Shown one piece after another: positions 33,933 through 45,334 of a stretch of 64,000 bases of DNA (the stretch's first letter is position 1; every line of letters starts with the position of its first letter). The notes under the pieces are model-generated. The model ran no database searches. It had not been told where the DNA came from and saw only the letters and a program-made list of their open reading frames with translations. Source of the DNA: Gemmatimonadota bacterium (GTDB lineage Bacteria > Gemmatimonadota > Gemmatimonadetes > Longimicrobiales > Gaopeijiaceae). Both the position numbers and the translations under genes were made by a program. Where the stretch lies: the NCBI GenBank assembly GCA_028874995.1, contig JAPPGM010000001.1, positions 4,871 to 68,870 on the forward strand, given 5' to 3'.

Positions 33933-34996
33933 CACACGGCTCCAGCCCGGAGGAGATCGTGCAGGTGAACGATTCCCACCAACCGGGCCGCGTCTACGAC
34001 GGGCAATGCCATGATTCCATGCTCCTCCATTCTGTGCACCGCGGCGGCTCCAGGTTCCTCCGACGACGCCGTCTTCGGGGACCGGGACATGAAGTCGGCG
34101 ACCGGGGCGTCAAGGAAGTCTTCGTTGCTCTCCATGAATCTGGTCAAATCTCCCGCAGTCACAACGCCCACCACCGCGCGGTCCCCGTCGATCACCGGCA
34201 CCGTCCCGCGCATGCGGGCCAGCGGTGCGATGATATCGCGTGCCGGGCAATCCGGAGGAACCGCGGGGTATTCCTCGGCCTCCATCACGTCGCGAACGCG
34301 CAGGTTCAGGCGGCGGCCCAGCGATCCGCCGGGGTGGATGCGCGCGAAGTCTCCCGAATCGAAGCCGCGCCGCTTGAGCAGCGCGACGGCGAGCGCGTCG
34401 CCCATCGCGAGGGCGGCGGTCGTGGAGCTGGTGGGCGCCAGGTCGTGGGGACATGCCTCGGTGGCCGCCCCGCAGTCGAGGACGGCTGCGGCCCGTCGTG
34501 CCAGGGGCGAATCGGTCCGGCCCGCCAACGCCACTACCGGGACTTCATGTGTCGCGGCGAAGGCCAGCAGTCCTTCGAGCTCGCGGGTGGCGCCGCTCTT
34601 CGACAGCACGATCATTACATCGTGGCCGCCGACGATGCCCAGATCCCCGTGGAGCCCCTCGACCGGGTGCAGGAACACGGCCGGCGTCCCGGTCGAGGTC
34701 AGGGTGGCGGCCACCTTGCGGGCGACGAGCCCCGACTTGCCGATCCCCGACACCACCACCCTTCCCCGGCACGCGAAGACGAGGTCCACGGCGCGCGCGA
34801 AGTCGCGTCCGAGACGGTCGGCCAGCGCAGCCACCGCCTCGGCTTCCAAACGCAGCACGCGGCGCCCTTCCTCGACAATTCCCCGGTCCGTCGGCACGGT
34901 CACGTCCGCCTCGCCGCGCGGTGCACCGGCCTCGTACCCGGCACGGGACGCCGTTTCAGCCGCCGCGCGCACGACAGTACTCCTCCACCAGTCCAT
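33932..34996 (-). CDS. kdsD: D-arabinose-5-phosphate isomerase (KdsD/KpsF)
   Basis: About 354 residues: an SIS domain (VVVSGIGKSGLVARKVAATLTSTGTPAVFLHPVEGLHGDLGI..., SKSGATREL) plus two C-terminal CBS motifs (VRDVMEAEEYPAV and VADFMSRSPKTA). It converts ribulose-5-P to arabinose-5-P, the first step of Kdo synthesis; the histidine in GLHGDLG is a family residue. The start is uncertain: ATG at 34996 overlaps kdsC by 41 nt, and internal GTG codons at 34903 or 34897 would remove the overlap. Confidence 0.9.
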   Translation of the reverse strand: MDWWRSTVVRAAAETASRAGYEAGAPRGEADVTVPTDRGIVEEGRRVLRLEAEAVAALADRLGRDFARAVDLVFACRGRVVVSGIGKSGLVARKVAATLTSTGTPAVFLHPVEGLHGDLGIVGGHDVMIVLSKSGATRELEGLLAFAATHEVPVVALAGRTDSPLARRAAAVLDCGAATEACPHDLAPTSSTTAALAMGDALAVALLKRRGFDSGDFARIHPGGSLGRRLNLRVRDVMEAEEYPAVPPDCPARDIIAPLARMRGTVPVIDGDRAVVGVVTAGDLTRFMESNEDFLDAPVADFMSRSPKTASSEEPGAAAVHRMEEHGIMALPVVDAARLVGIVHLHDLLRAGAV

Positions 34997-35519
34997 CCCA
35001 CTGCCCCCGCGCATGCAGGAGCGCCTCGGCGAATTCCCGAACCGCGCCCCGCCCCCCCTCCCGCGTACTCTGCCAGGTGGCGACCCGGCACACTTCCGGC
35101 ACCCCGTTTGCGACCGTTCCGGCCAGCCCCACCCGCCTAAGCGCGGGCAGGTCGGCCAGGTCGTCGCCTACGAGCGCGACCTCGTCCCACCCGACACCCC
35201 GCGCGGCCAGGAGCTTCTCCAGCACGGGGATCTTTCGCGCCCCGGCGTCCTGGTACACATCCTCGATACCGAGTTCCGCGGCACGGATATCCGTCGCCGC
35301 CGAGACCCTTCCGGACACGATCGCCACATGCAGGCCCGCGCTGCGCATCATCCTGATTCCCAGGCCGTCCTGCACGTCGAAACGCTTGAACTCCGTCTCA
35401 TCTCCGTTGCCGGCTCCGATGTAGATTCCACCGTCGGTGAGAACACCGTCCACGTCCAGTACGACCAGCCGTATCCGCGTTGCGGTTGCCTTCGGGATCT
35501 CCATCGGGGCGTGTGTCAC
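34956..35519 (-). CDS. kdsC: 3-deoxy-D-manno-octulosonate 8-phosphate phosphatase (KdsC)
   Basis: 187 residues, HAD superfamily C0 type without a cap: LVVLDVDGVLTDGGIYIG (DxDGV nucleophile), FDVQDGLGIRMM, VSGR, and LVGDDLADLPALRRVG. It removes phosphate from Kdo-8-P made by KdsA. GTG start at 35519 overlaps the kdsA stop; an ATG at 35504 is an alternative. Confidence 0.92.
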   Translation of the reverse strand: MTHAPMEIPKATATRIRLVVLDVDGVLTDGGIYIGAGNGDETEFKRFDVQDGLGIRMMRSAGLHVAIVSGRVSAATDIRAAELGIEDVYQDAGARKIPVLEKLLAARGVGWDEVALVGDDLADLPALRRVGLAGTVANGVPEVCRVATWQSTREGGRGAVREFAEALLHARGQWDGLVEEYCRARGG

Positions 35520-36373
35520 GATGCCGCCCCCCGGGGCAGCGCCGCACGGACGGCCGCCGCCTCCCGCAGCAGTGGGAGCAGCCCGTCAAGAGGGAGCATG
35601 TTGGTCGAGTCGGACGGGGCAGAGGGGGGATCGGGGTGCACTTCGAGGAAGAGCCCGTCGCATCCCGCCGCCACGGCACCCCGAACCAGCGCGCCGATGT
35701 GCTCTGGCGCGCCGCCGGTGGATCCGTCGGCCAGTCCGGCCGGCTGCTGGACCGAGTGCGTGCCGTCGAAGACCGCGGGCGCGCCCGTGGCCTGACGGAT
35801 CCGCGAGAAGTTCCGCATGTCCACCACGAGGTCGCCGTAGCCGAACGATGTCCCCCGCTCGGTCACGAAGACCTGTTCGGAGCCCCCGGCCCGCACCTTT
35901 TCGACCGCTCCGGCCATCGCAGCGGATGACATCCACTGTCCCTTCTTGATGTTGACCGCCCGCCCGGTTTCGCCCGCCGCCACCAGCAACGCCGTCTGCC
36001 GGCAGAGGAAGGCGGGGATCTGGAGCACGTCGGCCACTTCGGCCGCGGGGGCGGCCTGGGCCGGCTCGTGGATGTCCGTCAGGATGGGAAGTCCGGTTTC
36101 GCCACGGATCCTGGCGAGCTGCTCGAGGCCGCGCGAAAGACCGGGTCCGCGCGCGGAGGCGAGGCGTGACCGGTTGGCCTTGTCGAAGGACGCCTTGAAG
36201 ACGACCGGCATGCCCAGCTCGCGCCCGGCTGCCCGCACGCCTCTCGCGACGGTGATGTTCAACTGGTCGTGTTCGAGCACGCAGGGGCCCGCGAAGAGAA
36301 AGAGCGCGCCATGGTCGAACCAGGGCGAAGCCTTGTCCGGGACCCTGCTACCCGCCAGTCCGGAATCCACCAC
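35516..36373 (-). CDS. kdsA: 3-deoxy-8-phosphooctulonate synthase (KdsA)
   Basis: About 285 residues. Family motifs LFAGPCVLEHD, VFKASFDKANRS, ILTDIHEP, LQIPAFLCRQTALLVAA, NIKKGQWMSSAAM, TERGTSFGYGDLVVDMR, FDGTHSVQQP and LEVHPDP. Condenses PEP with arabinose-5-P to Kdo-8-P. The FGYGD stretch carries G-Y where metal-dependent and metal-independent forms differ, so I do not assign a class. GTG start 8 nt after the pyrG stop. Confidence 0.93.
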   Translation of the reverse strand: MVDSGLAGSRVPDKASPWFDHGALFLFAGPCVLEHDQLNITVARGVRAAGRELGMPVVFKASFDKANRSRLASARGPGLSRGLEQLARIRGETGLPILTDIHEPAQAAPAAEVADVLQIPAFLCRQTALLVAAGETGRAVNIKKGQWMSSAAMAGAVEKVRAGGSEQVFVTERGTSFGYGDLVVDMRNFSRIRQATGAPAVFDGTHSVQQPAGLADGSTGGAPEHIGALVRGAVAAGCDGLFLEVHPDPPSAPSDSTNMLPLDGLLPLLREAAAVRAALPRGAAS

Positions 36374-36381
36374 GGGCTTGC

Positions 36382-38932
<2,551 letters not shown>

Positions 38933-39053
38933 GAAGGCACCCCGGAGGGGGCGCGAAGACCCGGATCGTTAGTGCGAATCACGGACCTTAATCTACCCGG
39001 GAACCGTGGGGCTGGCAACGGGAGGACGAGGGTCCGCGGGGTCCCGCCGGGCC

Positions 39054-39635
39054 TCAGTCCCGGGCAAGATCGAGGAAATTCCGAAGCAGTCGGCGTCCCC
39101 CCCTGGTGAACCACGACTCGGGGTGAAACTGGACACCCCAGACGGGATGCTCCCGGTGGCGGAGCGCTTGGATCCCATCCCCGTCCGACGGATCCGTGCT
39201 CCACGCGATCGGCTCGAGTGCCCGCGGCAAAGGCGCCGACACAACCAGCGAATGGTAGCGCGTGACCTGCATCGGCGAAGGGATCCCGGCGAAGAGCGGG
39301 TCGGCGTTGTGACGGATCGCCGAGACCTTGCCGTGCACCGTGCGGGGGGCGCGGACCGTGCTCCCGCCGTATGCCTCGGCGATGGATTGATGGCCGAGAC
39401 ACACGCCCAGCGTCGGGGTCGTGGGGCCCAGCTCGCGAATGGCCTCGACGCTGACGCCCGCCTCCGCCGGCGTGCACGGCCCGGGTGACACGACGAGTCT
39501 TCTGGTCCCCAGGCGCCTCAACTCCTCGGCGGTGACCGCGTCGTTGCGAAAGACCCGCGGTGCTTCGCCCAGCTCGCCCAGGATCTGGACCAGGTTCCAG
39601 GTGAAGGAGTCGTAGTTGTCGATGACCGCCAGCAT
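39054..39635 (-). CDS. Anthranilate/aminodeoxychorismate synthase glutamine amidotransferase subunit
   Basis: 193 residues, class I glutamine amidotransferase: VIDNYDSFTWNLVQ, SPGPCTPAEAG, LGVCLGHQSIAEAYGG (catalytic Cys), VTRYHSLVV and VQFHPES. This family (TrpG/PabA) supplies ammonia to TrpE or PabB. Neither partner is in the window, so it could serve tryptophan, folate or both. Confidence 0.92.
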   Translation of the reverse strand: MLAVIDNYDSFTWNLVQILGELGEAPRVFRNDAVTAEELRRLGTRRLVVSPGPCTPAEAGVSVEAIRELGPTTPTLGVCLGHQSIAEAYGGSTVRAPRTVHGKVSAIRHNADPLFAGIPSPMQVTRYHSLVVSAPLPRALEPIAWSTDPSDGDGIQALRHREHPVWGVQFHPESWFTRGGRRLLRNFLDLARD

Positions 39636-39672
39636 GGCCGCTCCCGTCGGGCTTCAAAGGCGAGGTCCACTG

Positions 39673-39691
39673 ACTGCGTATAATATGCAGT
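39673..39691. promoter_or_regulatory. Palindrome ACTGC-N9-GCAGT containing a TATAAT element
   Basis: Perfect 5-bp arms (39673-39677, 39687-39691) enclose GTATAATAT, a consensus -10 element on the plus strand. Transcription from it would start close to 39691, only a few bases before the ATG at 39697, giving an almost leaderless mRNA with operator-like symmetry. No good -35 is seen at 17 bp. Confidence 0.45.
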
Positions 39692-39696
39692 TCATC

Positions 39697-40725
39697 ATGA
39701 GCATGTACCGCAAGTGCCTGGTCTGCGGGCGCGACTTCGCCCCCAACGACGCCCTCGACCACCTCGACCGGGGCCGGCGCGTCGCCTACGACCCCGACCG
39801 GGGCCGCCTCTGGCTGATCTGCCGAGGGTGCTCCCGGTGGTCGCTGGTCCCCATGGAGTCGCGCTGGGAGGCCCTCGAGGAACTGGAGAAGCTCGTGACC
39901 GACCAGGGCCGCTTGTTGTCGAGCACCGACAACGTGGCGCTGCTGCGCGCGGGGCCACTCGAAGTGGTGCGCGTCGGCAGGGCGGAGCTCAGGGAGGAGG
40001 CTTGGTGGCGGTACGGCCAGGAACTGCGGCAGCGGAAGGAGCGTTTTCGGAAGCTGTCGGTGGCGGGAAGCGTCGGCGCGGCGGTTGCCATCGGGGGCTC
40101 CTGGGCCACCGGCGGCCTGAGCTTCATCGGCGCGTGGCTCCTTTGGGAGAACGCTCCCGGGCTCGTCACCGGGGGGGCGCGGCTGCTTCGCTTCGGGCGC
40201 ACGGCGTGGCGGGGCTCGGGCGAGTGCGTGCGATGCGGTCGCGCGGTCCACCGGGTAGCGTACTCGAATCGCAAGGACGTCGTGTTCCGGGCCGTGGACG
40301 ATTCGGTCGAGATCCTCGTCTTCTGCCCCTTCTGCGGCGTGGGAAACGAGAGGGGATTCCAACTGCGCGGCCAGGAGGCAAACCGCACGATGAGAAAACT
40401 CCTGGCCTACCACCACTTCGCGGGCGCTTCGGAGAAGCGGGTCGACAAGGCGGCCAGGCTCATCGAGGCCGCGGGCGGGGCGGCCCGGCTGCCTTCGCGC
40501 ATCCTGCGCAAGCCGACACCGCTCGACGATGTCGGGCGCGTCGGCCGGGTGGCGCTGGAGATCGCCGTCCATGAAGAGAACGAGGCGCGCCTGCTGTCGA
40601 TGGAGGTGGCCGAACTCGAGGCTCACTGGCGCCGGGAGGAGGAACTGGCGCGGATCATGGACGGAGAGCTGACATTCCTGCGCATTCGGGGGCGACAGGG
40701 GGGCCGGTCGAAGCCAACGCCCTGA
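39697..40725 (+). CDS. Uncharacterised protein with four CxxC knuckles and a hydrophobic middle segment
   Basis: 342 residues. Four CxxC pairs, CLVCG and CRGC near the N-terminus (about residues 4-40) and CVRCG and CPFCG near the middle (about 170-220), suggest two zinc-ribbon-like sites. A hydrophobic segment (VAGSVGAAVAIGGSWATGGLSFIGAWLLW, about 123-152) lies between them, and a charged helical C-terminus follows. I do not recognise the family. The start is uncertain among ATGs at 39685, 39697 and 39703; none has a clear ribosome site, which fits the near-leaderless promoter proposed just upstream. Confidence 0.6.
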   Translation: MSMYRKCLVCGRDFAPNDALDHLDRGRRVAYDPDRGRLWLICRGCSRWSLVPMESRWEALEELEKLVTDQGRLLSSTDNVALLRAGPLEVVRVGRAELREEAWWRYGQELRQRKERFRKLSVAGSVGAAVAIGGSWATGGLSFIGAWLLWENAPGLVTGGARLLRFGRTAWRGSGECVRCGRAVHRVAYSNRKDVVFRAVDDSVEILVFCPFCGVGNERGFQLRGQEANRTMRKLLAYHHFAGASEKRVDKAARLIEAAGGAARLPSRILRKPTPLDDVGRVGRVALEIAVHEENEARLLSMEVAELEAHWRREEELARIMDGELTFLRIRGRQGGRSKPTP

Positions 40726-40746
40726 TTCGTGTGCACAGAGTCCAAA

Positions 40747-40788
40747 ATGTCAATCGCAGTTGACATTATGTCAACCGTAGTTGTCTTT
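40747..40788. repeat. Tandem pair of 21-nt quasi-palindromic units (AT-rich)
   Basis: Units at 40747-40767 and 40768-40788 abut and agree at 17 of 21 positions. With the preceding A, unit 1 is a perfect inverted repeat AATGTCAA-N6-TTGACATT, and GTTGACAT-T-ATGTCAAC spans the junction. It lies between two convergent genes, so it is not placed as a promoter. Same family as 25107-25148 and 55153-55194. Confidence 0.75.
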
Positions 40789-40815
40789 TCGCTGTCCTGA
40801 CGGGGCCGTGTCAAT

Positions 40816-42600
40816 CTAATAGTCCACCGGCCTCAGATACCCTTCCCCGATCGCGCTCTCGGAAAGCAGCGCCACGGTGGGCAGTTCGCGCTTCCAGTGC
40901 GTCGACGAGAGCCGCTTCCAGACGATCGCCACCTCGTCCCGGCGAAAGCCGAGCCTGACCATCGAGTCGATGTCGCGGCCCTTCAGCAGCCAGTGCAGAA
41001 TCGGGTCGGCCAGGTGGTACGAAATGCCGAGCTCATCCTCGTCGTGAATACCTCGCACCAGGTCGGCGCTGGCCGGCTTTTCCACAACCTCCGAGGGCAC
41101 ACCGAGATACCGTGCCAGCGTCCACACCTGCGTCTTGAGGAGGTCGCCCAAAGGGTTGATCGGGGGAGAATCGTCGGCGTGCCAGGTGAAGTAGCCGAGC
41201 AGGCGCTCGCTCTTGTTTCCGGTCCCCAGCGGGAGCGCGTTCAGCCTGGCCGACTGGTCGAAGAGGACCACCGCGCGCTGGCGCGCCGCGATGTTGCCGC
41301 GGCGCATGTCCGTCACGTCGGGCTCGTGCGCGTCGATGTACGCGTCCACCGCCCCCGTGATGTCGATCGTGCGTTCCCGCGCACCGGCCGTCTCGATCAC
41401 GAGCGCCCCGTGGGAGAGGCTCTCGGGACTGGAGGTCGCGTACGGGAGACGGAAGGCGAACACGTTCTGCGGGCCCAGGGCCCGGCACGCGAGGAACAGC
41501 GACACCGCCGAGTCCACGCCGCCCGAGACGCCGATCACGACCTTGGAGAAACCACGATGGCGGGCGACTTCCTCGCGTATGAACTCCACGAGGGCCGCCT
41601 CGACCAGCGCCGGCTGGATGGCGAGCAGCTCACGGTCCACCTCGCTGGGCCGGTCGCCGGTGCCCTCGGCCGGCCGCCGGGACGGGGTGGACTTCGCCGC
41701 GGCCGGTGGCGCCACGCTTGCCCTGTCGCGCGATCGATCCCCCACCCGGGATTCGTCGAGGGAGCGCTGCAGGTGCGGTAGCGCCGTCCTCAGGTCGGAC
41801 AGGAACGGCGACTCGGTGCGCGCGCGGGTGATTTCGTGAAGGTCGAGGGTGACGGGGGTGCTGCCGTCCCCGAAAAGGGGTCCGCGGCCCAGCAGCGTCC
41901 CGTCCGGTCCCCACGCGGTCGACCCTCCCGCGAAGAGCTTGCCGCCCTCGGACCCCGCCAGATGCGACAGCAGAACGAAGATCCCGTGCTCCTTGGCGGT
42001 GCGTGCCGCGATCCGGTCCCACTCGGCCAGGTTGGCCGGGCGCGCCCGGGAAGCCTCGTACCCGCGAGCCGGCGACGCGCAGCCGCACAGAAGCAGGTCG
42101 GCGCCGTCGAGGGCCAGAATCGTCGGGGTCATCGAGTGCCAGAGATCCTCGCAGATCAGCATCCCCACCCTCCCGAAGCGTGTCTCGAAGGCGTGGACCT
42201 CGCGGCCCGGTTCCACGAACCTGGCCTCCTCGAAGATCCCGTAGGTGGGCAGGAAGACCTTGCGGTGGATGTGGACGATCTCGTACCGGCCGTCGCCGGG
42301 CGTCAGGTAGGCCATGCTGTTGCGTACGCTGGTCCGGCCGCGCTCGTAGAAGCCGATCACCACGTCGCCATCGCATCCGGTGGGAGGCGGGCCGAGCGCA
42401 TCCACCAGTCCGCCGGGCGAGAGGGCGACTTCGAGTGCCGCTCCCTCGACGAAGTATCCGGAGAGCACCGTCTCCGGAAAGACCGAGATGTCGGCACCCG
42501 GCACCAGCGCCTCGCGCACGGCCGCGATGTTCGCCTGGACATTGCCCTTGCGGGGCTTGACTTGGCAGAGTACGGCCCGTAGGGAATGCCCGTCTTCCAT
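40816..42600 (-). CDS. nadE: Glutamine-dependent NAD+ synthetase
   Basis: 594 residues. N-terminal nitrilase-type glutaminase: E in FPETVLSGYF, K in HRKVFLPTYGIFEE, C in LICEDLWHS. C-terminal ATP-pyrophosphatase/amidase: VIGVSGGVDSAVSLFLACRALG (P-loop SGGVDS), LGTGNKSERLLGYFTWHADDS and GDLLKTQVW. Makes NAD from deamido-NAD using Gln. I start at MEDGHSLRAVLCQVKP (42600), where nitrilase homology begins; an ATG at 42660 would add 20 residues. A Ser/Arg-rich linker of about 45 residues joins the domains. Confidence 0.93.
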   Translation of the reverse strand: MEDGHSLRAVLCQVKPRKGNVQANIAAVREALVPGADISVFPETVLSGYFVEGAALEVALSPGGLVDALGPPPTGCDGDVVIGFYERGRTSVRNSMAYLTPGDGRYEIVHIHRKVFLPTYGIFEEARFVEPGREVHAFETRFGRVGMLICEDLWHSMTPTILALDGADLLLCGCASPARGYEASRARPANLAEWDRIAARTAKEHGIFVLLSHLAGSEGGKLFAGGSTAWGPDGTLLGRGPLFGDGSTPVTLDLHEITRARTESPFLSDLRTALPHLQRSLDESRVGDRSRDRASVAPPAAAKSTPSRRPAEGTGDRPSEVDRELLAIQPALVEAALVEFIREEVARHRGFSKVVIGVSGGVDSAVSLFLACRALGPQNVFAFRLPYATSSPESLSHGALVIETAGARERTIDITGAVDAYIDAHEPDVTDMRRGNIAARQRAVVLFDQSARLNALPLGTGNKSERLLGYFTWHADDSPPINPLGDLLKTQVWTLARYLGVPSEVVEKPASADLVRGIHDEDELGISYHLADPILHWLLKGRDIDSMVRLGFRRDEVAIVWKRLSSTHWKRELPTVALLSESAIGEGYLRPVDY

Positions 42601-42706
42601 GGTCTTTCTCGAGCTTGCGGGAGGAGGATTTGCGACCGGGTAGTACCGGTAGCGTGACATATTCCCTAATCTAGAGAGACCGCCGTTACCCACAATCGAA
42701 AGTTCC

Positions 42707-44293
42707 ATGTACAGAATCCGCCACTGCCTGGTTGCAACGGCCGCCTTCCTCCTCCTCGGTACTCCGGTCGCCGCCCAGGAACCCGGCAACCGCAAGGACA
42801 TTCTGGAGACCGACGAAGCCCGGGTCTTCCTTGAGGCATTTCGCACCATCTCGAGGTTCCACTCGTCGGCACTCGGCGATTCCGTGCTCTGGGAACGCGC
42901 CCTCCAGGGCTTGATCGAGCAACTCGACGACCCCTACGCGACCGTTTTCACTCCGGTGGAATACGATCAGTTCCGCGAACAGACCACAGGCAACTACGCC
43001 GGAATCGGCGTCCAGATCGGACGACTCGGGGCGCGGGTGACCGTGACCGCCGTGTTCCGGGGCTACCCGGCGGACGGCGCGGGGATGATGGTGGGCGACC
43101 GCATCGTGTGGGTTGAAGGCCACGACGCGACCGACTGGTCGCTGGACCAGGCGCGGGACTCGATCCGCGGCCCCCCGGGCACGGTGGTCCGGATCCGGGT
43201 TGCGCGCGACGGGATCCAGGACCCGATCCCCATGGACATCGTGCGGGACAACGTGCACGTGTCGGCTCTGGAGGCTACGGAGATCGAAGACGGGGTGGCC
43301 CATATCGCCATTGAACGGATCGCTCGGGGCGTGGCCGGCGAACTCGCGGAGACCCTCACGGAATACGACGACGCCAGTTCGGTGATCATGGATCTGCGGG
43401 GCAATCCCGGGGGATACCTGGACGAGGCGCTGGATCTGGTCGACCTCCTGCTTGCGCCCGGACAGACGGTGGCGAGCGCCGAGGGGATCAACACGTGGGG
43501 TGAGGTTGAGCGCCAGTCCTTTCCCGCCAGCTCTCCACCCCTCCTGGCCGACAAACCGTTCATCGTCCTGGTGGACGGATACAGCGCCTCGGCCGCCGAG
43601 ATCATCGCCGGTGCCCTGCAGGACCACGACCGTGCCGTAGTAGTGGGTCAGCGCACATTCGGGAAAGGGGTGGTGCAGACGGTGTATCCCCTGCCCGCCG
43701 GACGCCAGATCCGGATCACGACCGGATCGTGGTTCACGCCCCTGGGCCGGTCGCTGCACCGCGCGCGCCACCATGACGGCACGCTTGTAGCTGAAGACGA
43801 GACGGCGGCCGAACGGGTGGCCACCGCCTCGGGAAGGCTGCTTCGCACCGGCGGCGGGGTCTTCCCCGACCTCGAAGTGCCGCTGGACTCTCTGAAACAG
43901 GAGGAGCTGGCGCTGTTGAACGACGCCAACCGGGCGCAACTGCCGTTCAACGTCCGGATCGAGGAGTACGCCTTCGAACTCGCCAAGGACGCGATCGCGG
44001 CCGGAGGCGCCGTCCGTCTCCCTTCATCGGCCTTCGACGATCTCGCGCGCACCTTGGTAGAGGACGGAATGGACGCGGAAGTCGTAAACAACCCGGTGGC
44101 GAGAGCCTACCTCGACTGGAGGACCCAGATGCGCTACCTCGACCGCGCGGACGCGCGCAGTCTCGCCCTGCTGGTCCAGTCCGAGCGAGACACCGCCCTG
44201 GCCGAGGCGTTGCGGCTCGCGCGCTCTGCGCGTACGCCCGGTGAGTTGTTTGCGCTGGTGGGCGAGGGGACCTCGGAGTCGTCCGGCCGCTAG
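42707..44293 (+). CDS. C-terminal processing peptidase-like protease (S41 family)
   Basis: 528 residues. Signal peptide ending PVAAQ; PDZ domain (GNYAGIGVQIGRLGARVTVTAVFRGYPADGAGMMVGDRI, about 95-190); S41 catalytic domain with GGYLDEALDLVDLLL, nucleophile Ser in VDGYSASAAEIIAGAL and lysine in GQRTFGKGVVQTV. The Ser-Lys dyad acts in the periplasm, trimming or degrading proteins in envelope quality control. A helical C-terminal tail of about 150 residues follows. Divergent from nadE. Confidence 0.9.
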   Translation: MYRIRHCLVATAAFLLLGTPVAAQEPGNRKDILETDEARVFLEAFRTISRFHSSALGDSVLWERALQGLIEQLDDPYATVFTPVEYDQFREQTTGNYAGIGVQIGRLGARVTVTAVFRGYPADGAGMMVGDRIVWVEGHDATDWSLDQARDSIRGPPGTVVRIRVARDGIQDPIPMDIVRDNVHVSALEATEIEDGVAHIAIERIARGVAGELAETLTEYDDASSVIMDLRGNPGGYLDEALDLVDLLLAPGQTVASAEGINTWGEVERQSFPASSPPLLADKPFIVLVDGYSASAAEIIAGALQDHDRAVVVGQRTFGKGVVQTVYPLPAGRQIRITTGSWFTPLGRSLHRARHHDGTLVAEDETAAERVATASGRLLRTGGGVFPDLEVPLDSLKQEELALLNDANRAQLPFNVRIEEYAFELAKDAIAAGGAVRLPSSAFDDLARTLVEDGMDAEVVNNPVARAYLDWRTQMRYLDRADARSLALLVQSERDTALAEALRLARSARTPGELFALVGEGTSESSGR

Positions 44294-44334
44294 CGTTAGC
44301 GCAGGCAGCACGCGGATGGGTTCCCCCGGCTTCG

Positions 44335-44359
44335 ACCCGCAAGCTCGTGCTTTGCGGGT
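44335..44359. terminator. Hairpin between convergent genes
   Basis: ACCCGCAA (44335-44342), 9-nt loop, TTGCGGGT (44352-44359): a perfect 8-bp stem between the S41 protease (plus) and xerD (minus). No T-run follows on either strand, so it may be a bidirectional, factor-assisted or U-less terminator. Confidence 0.4.
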
Positions 44360-44407
44360 GGCCGCTTGAGGGCGCGACAGGCCGTTCAGGTCGTCGGCGC
44401 GCAAGAC

Positions 44408-45334
44408 TCAGAGGCTCCCCCGGGGATGAAACCGCCGGTGCGTCTCGCGCAGGTATTCCCGGTCAAGGTGGGTGTAGATCTGGGTGGTGGAGATGTCGGC
44501 GTGACCGAGCAGCTCCTGCACCGCCGCCAGGTCGGCGCCCCCTTCCAGGAGGTGAGTGGCGCAGGAGTGGCGCAACGTGTGTGGCGAAATCCGCCGCTCG
44601 ATCCCGGCGCGTTCCGCCGCCCGGGACACGATCGTCCACACGGACATGCGGCTCAGGCGCGTGCCCCGCTGATTCAGGAAGAGGGCCCCCTTCCCCACCC
44701 CCCGGTCGAGCCGCGGCCGAACCGAGTCCAGATAGCGGCCGACAACCTTCAGCGCCACCGCGCCGACGGGCACCAGACGTTCCCGGCCCCCCTTGCCGAG
44801 AACCAGCGTGTTGCCATGCTCGGCGTCCACGTCGCCCAGCGACAGCCCTGTCAGTTCGCTGACGCGCATCCCGGTGGCGTAGAGGAGTTCCAGCACCGCG
44901 CGGTCCCTCCAGTGGACCGGAGAATCCGGGTCCACCGCCTCGACCAGCCGCGCGGCCTCGTCCCGGCTCAGGAATTCGGGGAGCTTCCTGGCCGCCCTGG
45001 GGCGGGCCATACGGCCGGTCGGGTCCTCGGGTACGATCCCCTCGGCCGCGAGGAAGCCGAAGTAGGCGCGCAGCGCGGACTGCGCCCGGCGGATCGTCGT
45101 GGCGGCGAGGCCCCGCCGCAGGAGGTCGGCGGCGTATCCGTCAAGGGTCTGGTGGCCTACCTCCCCAGGGCCTCCGACGCCGGTCTTTTCCAGGTAGGCG
45201 AGGAACCTGCCGATATCGCTCTGGTACGCCTTGCGTGTCCGCGGCCTCAATCCCCGTTCGAGGGCAAGGAAGTCGAGGAACGGTTCCAGGTAGTAGCGGC
45301 GGGCGAGCGCATCGGCGCGGCTCTCACGCGGCAC
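44408..45334 (-). CDS. Site-specific tyrosine recombinase XerD/XerC
   Basis: 308 residues. N-terminal SAM-like DNA-binding domain (FLDFLALERGLRPRTRKAYQSDI) and catalytic domain with Arg (ATGMRVSELTGL), Lys in the beta-hairpin (LGKGGRERLVPV), HxxR (HTLRHSCATHLLEGG), His (LGHADISTTQIY) and the Tyr nucleophile in QIYTHLD. Likely resolves chromosome dimers at dif rather than being a phage integrase, given length, context and lack of nearby att-like repeats. GTG start at 45334 overlaps the DedA stop by 11 nt. Confidence 0.9.
   Translation of the reverse strand: MPRESRADALARRYYLEPFLDFLALERGLRPRTRKAYQSDIGRFLAYLEKTGVGGPGEVGHQTLDGYAADLLRRGLAATTIRRAQSALRAYFGFLAAEGIVPEDPTGRMARPRAARKLPEFLSRDEAARLVEAVDPDSPVHWRDRAVLELLYATGMRVSELTGLSLGDVDAEHGNTLVLGKGGRERLVPVGAVALKVVGRYLDSVRPRLDRGVGKGALFLNQRGTRLSRMSVWTIVSRAAERAGIERRISPHTLRHSCATHLLEGGADLAAVQELLGHADISTTQIYTHLDREYLRETHRRFHPRGSL

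Noticed and set aside
40747-40788. Rho-independent terminator between convergent genes
   Set aside because: Palindromes have 0-6 nt loops, repeat in tandem and share sequence with two distant loci; this fits a repeat or protein site better than a terminator, although a short T-run does follow.
44408-45334. Phage-type integrase
   Set aside because: Size, motif spacing and housekeeping neighbours fit XerC/XerD; it is far from the truncated tRNA and has no phage genes around it.
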